Assembly (NCBI RefSeq): GCF_021155765.1
Contig: NC_060107.1
Span: forward strand, 2,090,501-2,154,500
Origin: Diprion similis
Taxonomy: Eukaryota > Arthropoda > Insecta > Hymenoptera > Diprionidae
Direction of reading: 5' to 3'
Length of the DNA stretch: 64,000 nt
In this document: positions 28,186-41,900 of the stretch, one piece after another
Numbering within the stretch: the stretch's first letter is position 1
Layout: each line of letters begins with the position of its first letter
Notes under the pieces: generated by a model
What the model was told of the DNA's origin: nothing
Seen by the model: only the letters and a program-made list of their open reading frames with translations
The model's database searches: none
Position numbers and translations under genes: made by a program

Positions 28186-30512
28186 CTCAAAAAATCCAAA
28201 GGGGTTAGCCTTCCTTTTTTGCGATTTTCAGAGCTCGGAAACTTTTTGTCTCAGAATCGATTTGCAGGACGCTTTTCCCACTATTTGGACCCTCAGGAAT
28301 GCGAAAATGTCCTCAAAAAGATCGTGGAATCAATAGCAGAGAAATGACGAAGAAAATTTCTCATTTTTCGGCTGTAACTTTCGATTCGTTGCTCGCAGCG
28401 TATTCGGACTGCGCTCAGTCGATTCCTCTCGAAAAATTACGTCGATATAGGGCATCATAGAATTGATTCAACCATTCTCCAAAATCGGCCAAATTTCGAC
28501 TAAAAAAATCCAAAGGGGTTAGCCTTCCTTTTTTGCGATTTTCAGAGCTCGGAAACTTTTTGTCTCAGAATCGTTTTGCAGGACGCTTTTCCCACTATTT
28601 GGACCCTCAGGAATGCGAAAATGTCCTCAAAAAGACCGTGGAATCAATAGCAGAGAAATGACGAAGGAAATTTCTCATTTTTCGGCTGTAACTTTCGATT
28701 CGTTGCTCGCAGCGTATTCGGACTGCGCTCAGTCGATTCCTCTCGAAAAATTACGTCGATATAGGGCATCATAGAATTGATTCAACCATTCTCCAAAATC
28801 GGCCAAATTTCGACTGAAAAAATCCGAAGGGGTTAGCCTTCCTTTTTTGCGAATTTCAGAGCTCGGAAACTTTTTGTCTCAGAATCGTTTTGCAGGACGC
28901 TTTTCCCACTATTTGGACCCTCAGGAATGCGAAAATGTCCTCAAAAAGATCGTGGAATCAATAGCAGAGAAATGACGAAGGAAATTTCTCATTTTTCGGC
29001 TGTAACTTTCGATTCGTTGCTCGCAGCGTATTCGGACTGCGCTCAGTCGATTCCTCTCGAAAAATTACGTCGATATAGGGCATCATAGAATTGATTCAAC
29101 CATTCTCCAAAATCGGCCAAATTTCGACTGAAAAAATCCGAAGGGGTTAGCCTTCCTTTTTTGCGAATTTCAGAGCTCGGAAACTTTTTGTCTCAGAATC
29201 GTTTTGCAGGACGCTTTTCCCACTATTTGGACCCTCAGGAATGCGAAAATGTCCTCAAAAAGATCGTGGAATCAATAGCAGAGAAATGACGAAGGAAATT
29301 TCTCATTTTTCGGCTGTAACTTTCGATTCGTTGCTCGCAGCGTATTCGGACTGCGCTCAGTCGATTCCTCTCGAAAAATTACGTCGATATAGGGCATCAT
29401 AGAATTGATTCAACCATTCTCCAAAATCGGCCAAATTTCGACTGAAAAAACCCAAAGGGGTTAGCCTTCCTTTTTTGCGATTTTCAGAGCTCGGAAACTT
29501 TTTGTCTCAGAATCGTTTTGCAGGACGCTTTTCCCACTATTTGGACCCTCAGGAATGCGAAAATGTCCTCAAAAAGATCGTGGAATCAATAGCAGAGAAA
29601 TGACGAAGGAAATTTCTCATTTTTCGGCTGTAACTTTCGATTCGTTGCTCGCAGCGTATTCGGACTGCGCTCAGTCGATTCCTCTCGAAAAATTACGTCG
29701 ATATAGGGCATCATAGAATTGATTCAACCGTTCTCCAAAATCAGCCAAATTTCGACTGAAAAAATCCAAAGGGGTTAGCCTTCCTTTTTTGCAAATTTCA
29801 GAGCTCGGAAACTTTTTGTCTCAGAATCGTTTTGCAGGACGCTTTTCCCACTATTTGGACCCTCAGGAATGCGAAAATGTCCTCAAAAAGACCGTGGAAT
29901 CAATAGCAGAGAAATGACGAGGGAAATTTCTCATTTTTCGGCTGTAACTTTCGATTCGTTGCTCGCAGCGTATTCGGACTGCGCTCAGTCGATTCCTCTC
30001 GAAAAATTACGTCGATATAGGGCATCATAGAATTGATTCAACCATTCTCCAAAATCAGCCAAATTTCGACTGAAAAAATCCAAAGGGGTTAGCCTTCCTT
30101 TTTTGCGAATTTCAGAGCTCGGAAACTTTTTGTCTCAGAATCGTTTTGCAGGACGCTTTTCCCACTATTTGGACCCTCAGGAATGCGAAAATGTCCTCAA
30201 TAAGATCGTGGAATCAATAGCAGAGAAATGACGAAGAAAATTTCTCATTTTTCGGCTGTAACTTTCGATTCGTTGCTCGCAGCGTATTCGGACTGCGCTC
30301 AGTCGATTCCTCTCGAAAAATTACGTCGATATAGGGCATCATAGAATTGATTCAACCATTCTCCAAAATCGGCCAAATTTCGACTAAAAAAATCCAAAGG
30401 GGTTAGCCTTCCTTTTTTGCGATTTTCAGAGCTCGGAAACTTTTTGTCTCAGAATCGTTTTGCAGGACGCTTTTCCCACTATTTGGACCCTCAGGAATGC
30501 GAAAATGTCCTC

Positions 30513-33338
30513 AATAAGATCGTGGAATCAATAGCAGAGAAATGACGAAGAAAATTTCTCATTTTTCGGCTGTAACTTTCGATTCGTTGCTCGCAGCGTA
30601 TTCGGACTGCGCTCAGTCGATTCCTCTCGAAAAATTACGTCGATATAGGGCATCATAGAATTGATTCAACCATTCTCCAAAATCGGCCAAATTTCGACTA
30701 AAAAAATCCAAAGGGGTTAGCCTTCCTTTTTTGCGATTTTCAGAGCTCGGAAACTTTTTGTCTCAGAATCGTTTTGCAGGACGCTTTTCCCACTATTTGG
30801 ACCCTCAGGAATGCGAAAATGTCCTCAAAAAGATCGTGGAATCAATAGCAGAGAAATGACGAAGAAAATTTCTCATTTTTCGGCTGTAACTTTCGATTCG
30901 TTGCTCGCAGCGTATTCGGACTGCGCTCAGTCGATTCTTCTCGAAAAGATACGTCGATATAGGGCATCATAGAACTGATTCAACCATTCTCCAAAATCGG
31001 CCAAATTTCGACTAAAAAAATCCAAAGGGGTTAGCCTTCCTTTTTTGCGATTTTCAGAGCTCGGAAACTTTTTGTCTCAGAATCGTTTTGCAGGACGCTT
31101 TTCCCACTATTTGGACCCTCAGGAATGCGAAAATGTCCTCAAAAAGATCGTGGAATCAATAGCAGAGAAATGACGAAGGAAATTTTCCATTTTTCGGCTG
31201 TAACTTTCGATTCGTTGCTCGCAGCGTATTCGGACTGCGCTCAGTCGATTCCTCTCGAAAAATTACGTCGATATAGGGCATCATAGAATTGATTCAACCA
31301 TTCTCCAAAATCGGCCAAATTTCGACTAAAAAAATCCAAAGGGGTTAGCCTTCCTTTTTTGCGATTTTCAGAGCTCGGAAACTTTTTGTCTCAGAATCGT
31401 TTTGCAGGACGCTTTTCCCACTATTTGGACCCTCAGGAATGCGAAAATGTCCTCAATAAGATCGTGGAATCAATAGCAGAGAAATGACGAAGAAAATTTC
31501 TCATTTTTCGGCTGTAACTTTCGATTCGTTGCTCGCAGCGTATTCGGACTGCGCTCAGTCGATTCCTCTCGAAAAATTACGTCGATATAGGGCATCATAG
31601 AATTGATTCAACCATTCTCCAAAATCGGCCAAATTTCGACTAAAAAAATCCAAAGGGGTTAGCCTTCCTTTTTTGCGATTTTCAGAGCTCGGAAACTTTT
31701 TGTCTCAGAATCGTTTTGCAGGACGCTTTTCCCACTATTTGGACCCTCAGGAATGCGAAAATGTCCTCAAAAAGATCGTGGAATCAATAGCAGAGAAATG
31801 ACGAAGAAAATTTCTCATTTTTCGGCTGTAACTTTCGATTCGTTGCTCGCAGCGTATTCGGACTGCGCTCAGTCGATTCTTCTCGAAAAGATACGTCGAT
31901 ATAGGGCATCATAGAACTGATTCAACCATTCTCCAAAATCGGCCAAATTTCGACTAAAAAAATCCAAAGGGGTTAGCCTTCCTTTTTTGCGATTTTCAGA
32001 GCTCGGAAACTTTTTGTCTCAGAATCGTTTTGCAGGACGCTTTTCCCACTATTTGGACCCTCAGGAATGCGAAAATGTCCTCAAAAAGATCGTGGAATCA
32101 ATAGCAGAGAAATGACGAAGGAAATTTTCCATTTTTCGGCTGTAACTTTCGATTCGTTGCTCGCAGCGTATTCGGACTGCGCTCAGTCGATTCCTCTCGA
32201 AAAATTACGTCGATATAGGGCATCATAGAATTGATTCAACCATTCTCCAAAATCGGCCAAATTTCGACTAAAAAAATCCAAAGGGGTTAGCCTTCCTTTT
32301 TTGCGATTTTCAGAGCTCGGAAACTTTTTGTCTCAGAATCGTTTTGCAGGACGCTTTTCCCACTATTTGGACCCTCAGGAATGCGAAAATGTCCTCAATA
32401 AGATCGTGGAATCAATAGCAGAGAAATGACGAAGAAAATTTCTCATTTTTCGGCTGTAACTTTCGATTCGTTGCTCGCAGCGTATTCGGACTGCGCTCAG
32501 TCGATTCCTCTCGAAAAATTACGTCGATATAGGGCATCATAGAATTGATTCAACCATTCTCCAAAATCGGCCAAATTTCGACTAAAAAAATCCAAAGGGG
32601 TTAGCCTTCCTTTTTTGCGATTTTCAGAGCTCGGAAACTTTTTGTCTCAGAATCGTTTTGCAGGACGCTTTTCCCACTATTTGGACCCTCAGGAATGCGA
32701 AAATGTCCTCAAAAAGATCGTGGAATCAATAGCAGAGAAATGACGAAGAAAATTTCTCATTTTTCGGCTGTAACTTTCGATTCGTTGCTCGCAGCGTATT
32801 CGGACTGCGCTCAGTCGATTCTTCTCGAAAAGATACGTCGATATAGGGCATCATAGAACTGATTCAACCATTCTCCAAAATCGGCCAAATTTCGACTAAA
32901 AAAATCCAAAGGGGTTAGCCTTCCTTTTTTGCGATTTTCAGAGCTCGGAAACTTTTTGTCTCAGAATCGTTTTGCAGGACGCTTTTCCCACTATTTGGAC
33001 CCTCAGGAATGCGAAAATGTCCTCAAAAAGATCGTGGAATCAATAGCAGAGAAATGACGAAGGAAATTTTCCATTTTTCGGCTGTAACTTTCGATTCGTT
33101 GCTCGCAGCGTATTCGGACTGCGCTCAGTCGATTCCTCTCGAAAAATTACGTCGATATAGGGCATCATAGAATTGATTCAACCATTCTCCAAAATCGGCC
33201 AAATTTCGACTAAAAAAATCCAAAGGGGTTAGCCTTCCTTTTTTGCGATTTTCAGAGCTCGGAAACTTTTTGTCTCAGAATCGTTTTGCAGGACGCTTTT
33301 CCCACTATTTGGACCCTCAGGAATGCGAAAATGTCCTC
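30513..33338. repeat. trimeric higher-order repeat, 942 bp x 3
   Basis: Inside the satellite, an AATAAG monomer, a TTCTTCTCGAAAAGAT monomer and a GGAAATTTTCCATT monomer recur as a unit. AATAAG marks lie at 30513, 31455 and 32397; the TTCTTCTC marks at 30936, 31878 and 32820. Both series are spaced exactly 942 bases, that is 3 x 314. Confidence 0.9.
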
Positions 33339-36300
33339 AAAAAGATCGTGGAATCAATAGCAGAGAAATGACGAAGAAAATTTCTCATTTTTCGGCTGTA
33401 ACTTTCGATTCGTTGCTCGCAGCGTATTCGGACTGCGCTCAGTCGATTCCTCTCGAAAAATTACGTCGATATAGGGCATCATAGAATTGATTCAACCATT
33501 CTCCAAAATCGGCCAAATTTCGACTAAAAAAATCCAAAGGGGTTAGCCTTCCTTTTTTGCGATTTTCAGAGCTCGGAAACTTTTTGTCTCAGAATCGTTT
33601 TGCAGGACGCTTTTCCCACTATTTGGACCCTCAGGAATGCGAAAATGTCCTCAAAAAGATCGTGGAATCAATAGCAGAGAAATGACGAAGGAAATTTTTC
33701 ATTTTTCGGCTGTAACTTTCGATTCGTTGCTCGCAGCGTATTCGGACTGCGCTCAGTCGATTCCTCTCGAAAAATTACGTCGATATAGGGCATCATAGAA
33801 TTGATTCAACCATTCTCCAAAATCAGCCAAATTTCGACTGAAAAAATCCAAAGGGGTTAGCCTTCCTTTTTTGCGAATTTCAGAGCTCGGAAACTTTTTG
33901 TCTCAGAATCGTTTTGCAGGACGCTTTTCCCACTATTTGGACCCTCAGGAATGCGAAAATGTCCTCAAAAAGATCGTGGAATCAATAGCAGAGAAATGAC
34001 GAGGGAAATTTCTCATTTTTCGGCTGTAACTTTCGATTCGTTGCTCGCAGCGTATTCGGACTGCGCTCAGTCGATTCCTCTCGAAAAATTACGTCGATAT
34101 AGGGCATCATAGAATTGATTCAACCATTCTCCAAAATCAGCCAAATTTCGACTGAAAAAATCCAGAGGGGTTAGCCTTCCTTTTTTGCGAATTTCAGAGC
34201 TCGGAAACTTTTTGTCTCAGAATCGTTTTGCAGGACGCTTTTCCCACTATTTGGACCCTCAGGAATGCGAAAATGTCCTCAAAAAGATCGTGGAATCAAT
34301 AGCAGAGAAATGACGAAGGAAATTTCTCATTTTTCGGCTGTAACTTTCGATTCGTTGCTCGCAGCGTATTCGGACTGCGCTCAGTCGATTCCTCTCGAAA
34401 AATTACGTCGATATGGGGCATCATAGAATTGATTCAACCATTCTCCAAAATCGGCCAAATTTCGACTGAAAAAATCCAAAGGGGTTAGCCTTCCTTTTTT
34501 GCGAATTTCAGAGCTCGGAAACTTTTTGTCTCAGAATCGTTTTGCAGGACGCTTTTCCCACTATTTGGACCCTCAGGAATGCGAAAATGTCCTCAAAAAG
34601 ATCGTGGAATCAATAGCAGAGAAATGACGAGGGAAATTTCTCATTTTTCGGCTGTAACTTTCGATTCGTTGCTCGCAGCGTATTCGGACTGCGCTCAGTC
34701 GATTCCTCTCGAAAAATTACGTCGATATAGGGCATCATAGAATTGATTCAACCATTCTCCAAAATCAGCCAAATTTCGACTGAAAAAATCCAGAGGGGTT
34801 AGCCTTCCTTTTTTGCGATTTTCAGAGCTCGGAAACTTTTTGTCTCAGAATCGTTTTGCAGGACGCTTTTCCCACTATTTGGACCCTCAGGAATGCGAAA
34901 ATGTCCTCAAAAAGATCGTGGAATCAATAGCAGAGAAATGACGAAGGAAATTTCTCATTTTTCGGCTGTAACTTTCGATTCGTTGCTCGCAGCGTATTCG
35001 GACTGCGCTCAGTCGATTCCTCTCGAAAAATTACGTCGATATAGGGCATCATAGAATTGATTCAACCATTCTCCAAAATCGGCCAAATTTCGACTGAAAA
35101 AATCCAAAGGGGTTAGCCTTCCTTTTTTGCGATTTTCAGAGCTCGGAAACTTTTTGTCTCAGAATCGTTTTGCAGGACGCTTTTCCCACTATTTGGACCC
35201 TCAGGAATGCGAAAATGTCCTCAAAAAGATCGTGGAATCAATAGCAGAGAAATGACGAAGGAAATTTCTCATTTTTCGGCTGTAACTTTCGATTCGTTGC
35301 TCGCAGCGTATTCGGACTGCGCTCAGTCGATTCCTCTCGAAAAATTACGTCGATATAGGGCATCATAGAATTGATTCAACCATTCTCCAAAATCAGCCAA
35401 ATTTCGACTGAAAAAATCCAAAGGGGTTAGCCTTCCTTTTTTGCGATTTTCAGAGCTCGGAAACTTTTTGTCTCAGAATCGTTTTGCAGGACGCTTTTCC
35501 CACTATTTGGACCCTCAGGAATGCGAAAATGTCCTCAAAAAGATCGTGGAATCAATAGCAGAGAAATGACGAAGGAAATTTCTCATTTTTCGGCTGTAAC
35601 TTTCGATTCGTTGCTCGCAGCGTATTCGGACTGCGCTCAGTCGATTCCTCTCGAAAAATTACGTCGATATAGGGCATCATAGAATTGATTCAACCATTCT
35701 CCAAAATCGGCCAAATTTCGACTGAAAAAATCCGAAGGGGTTAGCCTTCCTTTTTTGCGAATTTCAGAGCTCGGAAACTTTTTGTCTCAGAATCGTTTTG
35801 CAGGACGCTTTTCCCACTATTTGGACCCTCAGGAATGCGAAAATGTCCTCAAAAAGATCGTGGAATCAATAGCAGAGAAATGACGAAGGAAATTTCTCAT
35901 TTTTCGGCTGTAACTTTCGATTCGTTGCTCGCAGCGTATTCGGACTGCGCTCAGTCGATTCTTCTCGAAAAGATACGTCGATATAGGGCATCATAGAACT
36001 GATTCAACCATTCTCCAAAATCGGCCAAATTTCGACTAAAAAAATCCAAAGGGGTTAGCCTTCCTTTTTTGCGATTTTCAGAGCTCGGAAACTTTTTGTC
36101 TCAGAATCGTTTTGCAGGACGCTTTTCCCACTATTTGGACCCTCAGGAATGCGAAAATGTCCTCAAAAAGATCGTGGAATCAATAGCAGAGAAATGACGA
36201 AGGAAATTTTCCATTTTTCGGCTGTAACTTTCGATTCGTTGCTCGCAGCGTATTCGGACTGCGCTCAGTCGATTCCTCTCGAAAAATTACGTCGATATAG

Positions 36301-38990
36301 GGCATCATAGAATTGATTCAACCATTCTCCAAAATCGGCCAAATTTCGACTAAAAAAATCCAAAGGGGTTAGCCTTCCTTTTTTGCGATTTTCAGAGCTC
36401 GGAAACTTTTTGTCTCAGAATCGTTTTGCAGGACGCTTTTCCCACTATTTGGACCCTCAGGAATGCGAAAATGTCCTCAAAAAGATCGTGGAATCAATAG
36501 CAGAGAAATGACGAAGAAAATTTCTCATTTTTCGGCTGTAACTTTCGATTCGTTGCTCGCAGCGTATTCGGACTGCGCTCAGTCGATTCCTCTCGAAAAA
36601 TTACGTCGATATAGGGCATCATAGAATTGATTCAACCATTCTCCAAAATCGGCCAAATTTCGACTAAAAAAATCCAAAGGGGTTAGCCTTCCTTTTTTGC
36701 GATTTTCAGAGCTCGGAAACTTTTTGTCTCAGAATCGTTTTGCAGGACGCTTTTCCCACTATTTGGACCCTCAGGAATGCGAAAATGTCCTCAAAAAGAT
36801 CGTGGAATCAATAGCAGAGAAATGACGAAGGAAATTTTTCATTTTTCGGCTGTAACTTTCGATTCGTTGCTCGCAGCGTATTCGGACTGCGCTCAGTCGA
36901 TTCCTCTCGAAAAATTACGTCGATATAGGGCATCATAGAATTGATTCAACCATTCTCCAAAATCAGCCAAATTTCGACTGAAAAAATCCAAAGGGGTTAG
37001 CCTTCCTTTTTTGCGAATTTCAGAGCTCGGAAACTTTTTGTCTCAGAATCGTTTTGCAGGACGCTTTTCCCACTATTTGGACCCTCAGGAATGCGAAAAT
37101 GTCCTCAAAAAGATCGTGGAATCAATAGCAGAGAAATGACGAGGGAAATTTCTCATTTTTCGGCTGTAACTTTCGATTCGTTGCTCGCAGCGTATTCGGA
37201 CTGCGCTCAGTCGATTCCTCTCGAAAAATTACGTCGATATAGGGCATCATAGAATTGATTCAACCATTCTCCAAAATCAGCCAAATTTCGACTGAAAAAA
37301 TCCAGAGGGGTTAGCCTTCCTTTTTTGCGAATTTCAGAGCTCGGAAACTTTTTGTCTCAGAATCGTTTTGCAGGACGCTTTTCCCACTATTTGGACCCTC
37401 AGGAATGCGAAAATGTCCTCAAAAAGATCGTGGAATCAATAGCAGAGAAATGACGAAGGAAATTTCTCATTTTTCGGCTGTAACTTTCGATTCGTTGCTC
37501 GCAGCGTATTCGGACTGCGCTCAGTCGATTCCTCTCGAAAAATTACGTCGATATGGGGCATCATAGAATTGATTCAACCATTCTCCAAAATCGGCCAAAT
37601 TTCGACTGAAAAAATCCAAAGGGGTTAGCCTTCCTTTTTTGCGAATTTCAGAGCTCGGAAACTTTTTGTCTCAGAATCGTTTTGCAGGACGCTTTTCCCA
37701 CTATTTGGACCCTCAGGAATGCGAAAATGTCCTCAAAAAGATCGTGGAATCAATAGCAGAGAAATGACGAGGGAAATTTCTCATTTTTCGGCTGTAACTT
37801 TCGATTCGTTGCTCGCAGCGTATTCGGACTGCGCTCAGTCGATTCCTCTCGAAAAATTACGTCGATATAGGGCATCATAGAATTGATTCAACCATTCTCC
37901 AAAATCAGCCAAATTTCGACTGAAAAAATCCAGAGGGGTTAGCCTTCCTTTTTTGCGATTTTCAGAGCTCGGAAACTTTTTGTCTCAGAATCGTTTTGCA
38001 GGACGCTTTTCCCACTATTTGGACCCTCAGGAATGCGAAAATGTCCTCAAAAAGATCGTGGAATCAATAGCAGAGAAATGACGAAGGAAATTTCTCATTT
38101 TTCGGCTGTAACTTTCGATTCGTTGCTCGCAGCGTATTCGGACTGCGCTCAGTCGATTCCTCTCGAAAAATTACGTCGATATAGGGCATCATAGAATTGA
38201 TTCAACCATTCTCCAAAATCGGCCAAATTTCGACTGAAAAAATCCAAAGGGGTTAGCCTTCCTTTTTTGCGATTTTCAGAGCTCGGAAACTTTTTGTCTC
38301 AGAATCGTTTTGCAGGACGCTTTTCCCACTATTTGGACCCTCAGGAATGCGAAAATGTCCTCAAAAAGATCGTGGAATCAATAGCAGAGAAATGACGAAG
38401 GAAATTTCTCATTTTTCGGCTGTAACTTTCGATTCGTTGCTCGCAGCGTATTCGGACTGCGCTCAGTCGATTCCTCTCGAAAAATTACGTCGATATAGGG
38501 CATCATAGAATTGATTCAACCATTCTCCAAAATCAGCCAAATTTCGACTGAAAAAATCCAAAGGGGTTAGCCTTCCTTTTTTGCGATTTTCAGAGCTCGG
38601 AAACTTTTTGTCTCAGAATCGTTTTGCAGGACGCTTTTCCCACTATTTGGACCCTCAGGAATGCGAAAATGTCCTCAAAAAGATCGTGGAATCAATAGCA
38701 GAGAAATGACGAAGGAAATTTCTCATTTTTCGGCTGTAACTTTCGATTCGTTGCTCGCAGCGTATTCGGACTGCGCTCAGTCGATTCCTCTCGAAAAATT
38801 ACGTCGATATAGGGCATCATAGAATTGATTCAACCATTCTCCAAAATCGGCCAAATTTCGACTGAAAAAATCCGAAGGGGTTAGCCTTCCTTTTTTGCGA
38901 ATTTCAGAGCTCGGAAACTTTTTGTCTCAGAATCGTTTTGCAGGACGCTTTTCCCACTATTTGGACCCTCAGGAATGCGAAAATGTCCTC
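32700..38990. repeat. ten-monomer block duplicated in tandem, 3140 bp x 2
   Basis: Private variants repeat at exactly 3140 bases (10 x 314): TTCTTCTCGAAAAGAT at 32820 and 35960, GGAAATTTTCCATT at about 33062 and 36202, the ATATGGGGC variant at 34411 and 37551, GAAATTTTTC at 33691 and 36831. The marks 300 bases outside (AATAAG at 32397 against AAAAAG at 35537, and 35960 against 39100) no longer match, so boundaries are approximate. Confidence 0.88.
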
Positions 38991-41900
38991 AAAAAGATCG
39001 TGGAATCAATAGCAGAGAAATGACGAAGGAAATTTCTCATTTTTCGGCTGTAACTTTCGATTCGTTGCTCGCAGCGTATTCGGACTGCGCTCAGTCGATT
39101 CCTCTCGAAAAATTACGTCGATATAGGGCATCATAGAATTGATTCAACCATTCTCCAAAATCGGCCAAATTTCGACTGAAAAAACCCAAAGGGGTTAGCC
39201 TTCCTTTTTTGCGATTTTCAGAGCTCGGAAACTTTTTGTCTCAGAATCGTTTTGCAGGACGCTTTTCCCACTATTTGGACCCTCAGGAATGCGAAAATGT
39301 CCTCAAAAAGATCGTGGAATCAATAGCAGAGAAATGACGAAGGAAATTTCTCATTTTTCGGCTGTAACTTTCGATTCGTTGCTCGCAGCGTATTCGGACT
39401 GCGCTCAGTCGATTCCTCTCGAAAAATTACGTCGATATAGGGCATCATAGAATTGATTCAACCGTTCTCCAAAATCAGCCAAATTTCGACTGAAAAAATC
39501 CAAAGGGGTTAGCCTTCCTTTTTTGCGAATTTCAGAGCTCGGAAACTTTTTGTCTCAGAATCGTTTTGCAGGACGCTTTTCCCACTATTTGGACCCTCAG
39601 GAATGCGAAAATGTCCTCAAAAAGACCGTGGAATCAATAGCAGAGAAATGACGAGGGAAATTTCTCATTTTTCGGCTGTAACTTTCGATTCGTTGCTCGC
39701 AGCGTATTCGGACTGCGCTCAGTCGATTCCTCTCGAAAAATTACGTCGATATAGGGCATCATAGAATTGATTCAACCATTCTCCAAAATCAGCCAAATTT
39801 CGACTGAAAAAATCCAAAGGGGTTAGCCTTCCGTTTTTGCGAATTTCAGAGCTCGGAAACTTTTTGTCTCAGAATCGTTTTGCAGGACGCTTTTCCCACT
39901 ATTTGGACCCTCAGGAATGCGAAAATGTCCTCAAAAAGATCGTGGAATCAATAGCAGAGAAATGACGAAGAAAATTTCTCATTTTTCGGCTGTAACTTTC
40001 GATTCGTTGCTCGCAGCGTATTCGGACTGCGCTCAGTCGATTCCTCTCGAAAAATTACGTCGATATAGGGCATCATAGAATTGATTCAACCATTCTCCAA
40101 AATCGGCCAAATTTCGACTAAAAAAATCCAAAGGGGTTAGCCTTCCTTTTTTGCGATTTTCAGAGCTCGGAAACTTTTTGTCTCAGAATCGTTTTGCAGG
40201 ACGCTTTTCCCACTATTTGGACCCTCAGGAATGCGAAAATGTCCTCAATAAGATCGTGGAATCAATAGCAGAGAAATGACGAAGAAAATTTCTCATTTTT
40301 CGGCTGTAACTTTCGATTCGTTGCTCGCAGCGTATTCGGACTGCGCTCAGTCGATTCCTCTCGAAAAATTACGTCGATATAGGGCATCATAGAATTGATT
40401 CAACCATTCTCCAAAATCGGCCAAATTTCGACTAAAAAAATCCAAAGGGGTTAGCCTTCCTTTTTTGCGATTTTCAGAGCTCGGAAACTTTTTGTCTCAG
40501 AATCGTTTTGCAGGACGCTTTTCCCACTATTTGGACCCTCAGGAATGCGAAAATGTCCTCAAAAAGATCGTGGAATCAATAGCAGAGGAATGACGAAGAA
40601 AATTTCTCATTTTTCGGCTGTAACTTTCGATTCGTTGCTCGCAGCGTATTCGGACTGCGCTCAGTCGATTCTTCTCGAAAAATTACGTCGATATAGGGCA
40701 TCATAGAACTGATTCAACCATTCTCCAAAATCGGCCAAATTTCGACTAAAAAAATCCAAAGGGGTTAGCCTTCCTTTTTTGCGATTTTCAGAGCTCGGAA
40801 ACTTTTTGTCTCAGAATCGTTTTGCAGGACGCTTTTCCCACTATTTGGACCCTCAGGAATGCGAAAATGTCCTCAAAAAGATCGTGGAATCAATAGCAGA
40901 GAAATGACGAGGGAAATTTCTCATTTTTCGGCTGTAACTTTCGATTCGTTGCTCGCAGCGTATTCGGACTGCGCTCAGTCGATTCCTCTCGAAAAATTAC
41001 GTCGATATAGGGCATCATAGAATTGATTCAACCATTCTCCAAAATCGGCCAAATTCCGACTGAAAAAATCCAAAGGGGTTAGCCTTCCTTTTTTGCGATT
41101 TTCAGAGCTCGGAAACTTTTTGTCTCAGAATCGTTTTGCAGGACGCTTCTCCCACTATTTGGACCCTCAGGAATGCGAAAATGTCCTCAAAAAGATCGTT
41201 GAATCAATAGCAGAGAAATGACGAAGGAAATTTCTCATTTTTCGGCTGTAACTTTCGATTCGTTGCTCGCAGCGTATTCGGACTGCGCTCAGTCGATTCC
41301 TCTCGAAAAATTACGTCGATATAGGGCATCATAGAATTGATTCAACCATTCTCCAAAATCGGCCAAATTTCGACTGAAAAAATCCAAAGGGGTTAGCCTT
41401 CCTTTTTTGCGAATTTCAGAGCTCGGAAACTTTTTGTCTCAGAATCGTTTTGCAGGACGCTTTTCCCACTATTTGGACCCTCAGGAATGCGAAAATGTCC
41501 TCAAAAAGATCGTGGAATCAATAGCAGAGAAATGACGAAGGAAATTTCTCATTTTTCGGCTGTAACTTTCGATTCGTTGCTCGCAGCGTATTCGGACTGC
41601 GCTCAGTCGATTCCTCTCGAAAAATTACGTCGATATAGGGCATCATAGAATTGATTCAACCATTCTCCAAAATCGGCCAAATTTCGACTGAAAAAATCCA
41701 AAGGGGTTAGCCTTCCTTTTTTCGAATTTCAGAGCTCGGAAACTTTTTGTCTCAGAATCGTTTTGCAGGACGCTTTTCCCACTATTTGGACCCTCAGGAA
41801 TGCGAAAATGTCCTCAAAAAGATCGTGGAATCAATAGCAGAGAAATGACGAGGGAAATTTCTCATTTTTCGGCTGTAACTTTCGATTCGTTGCTCGCAGC

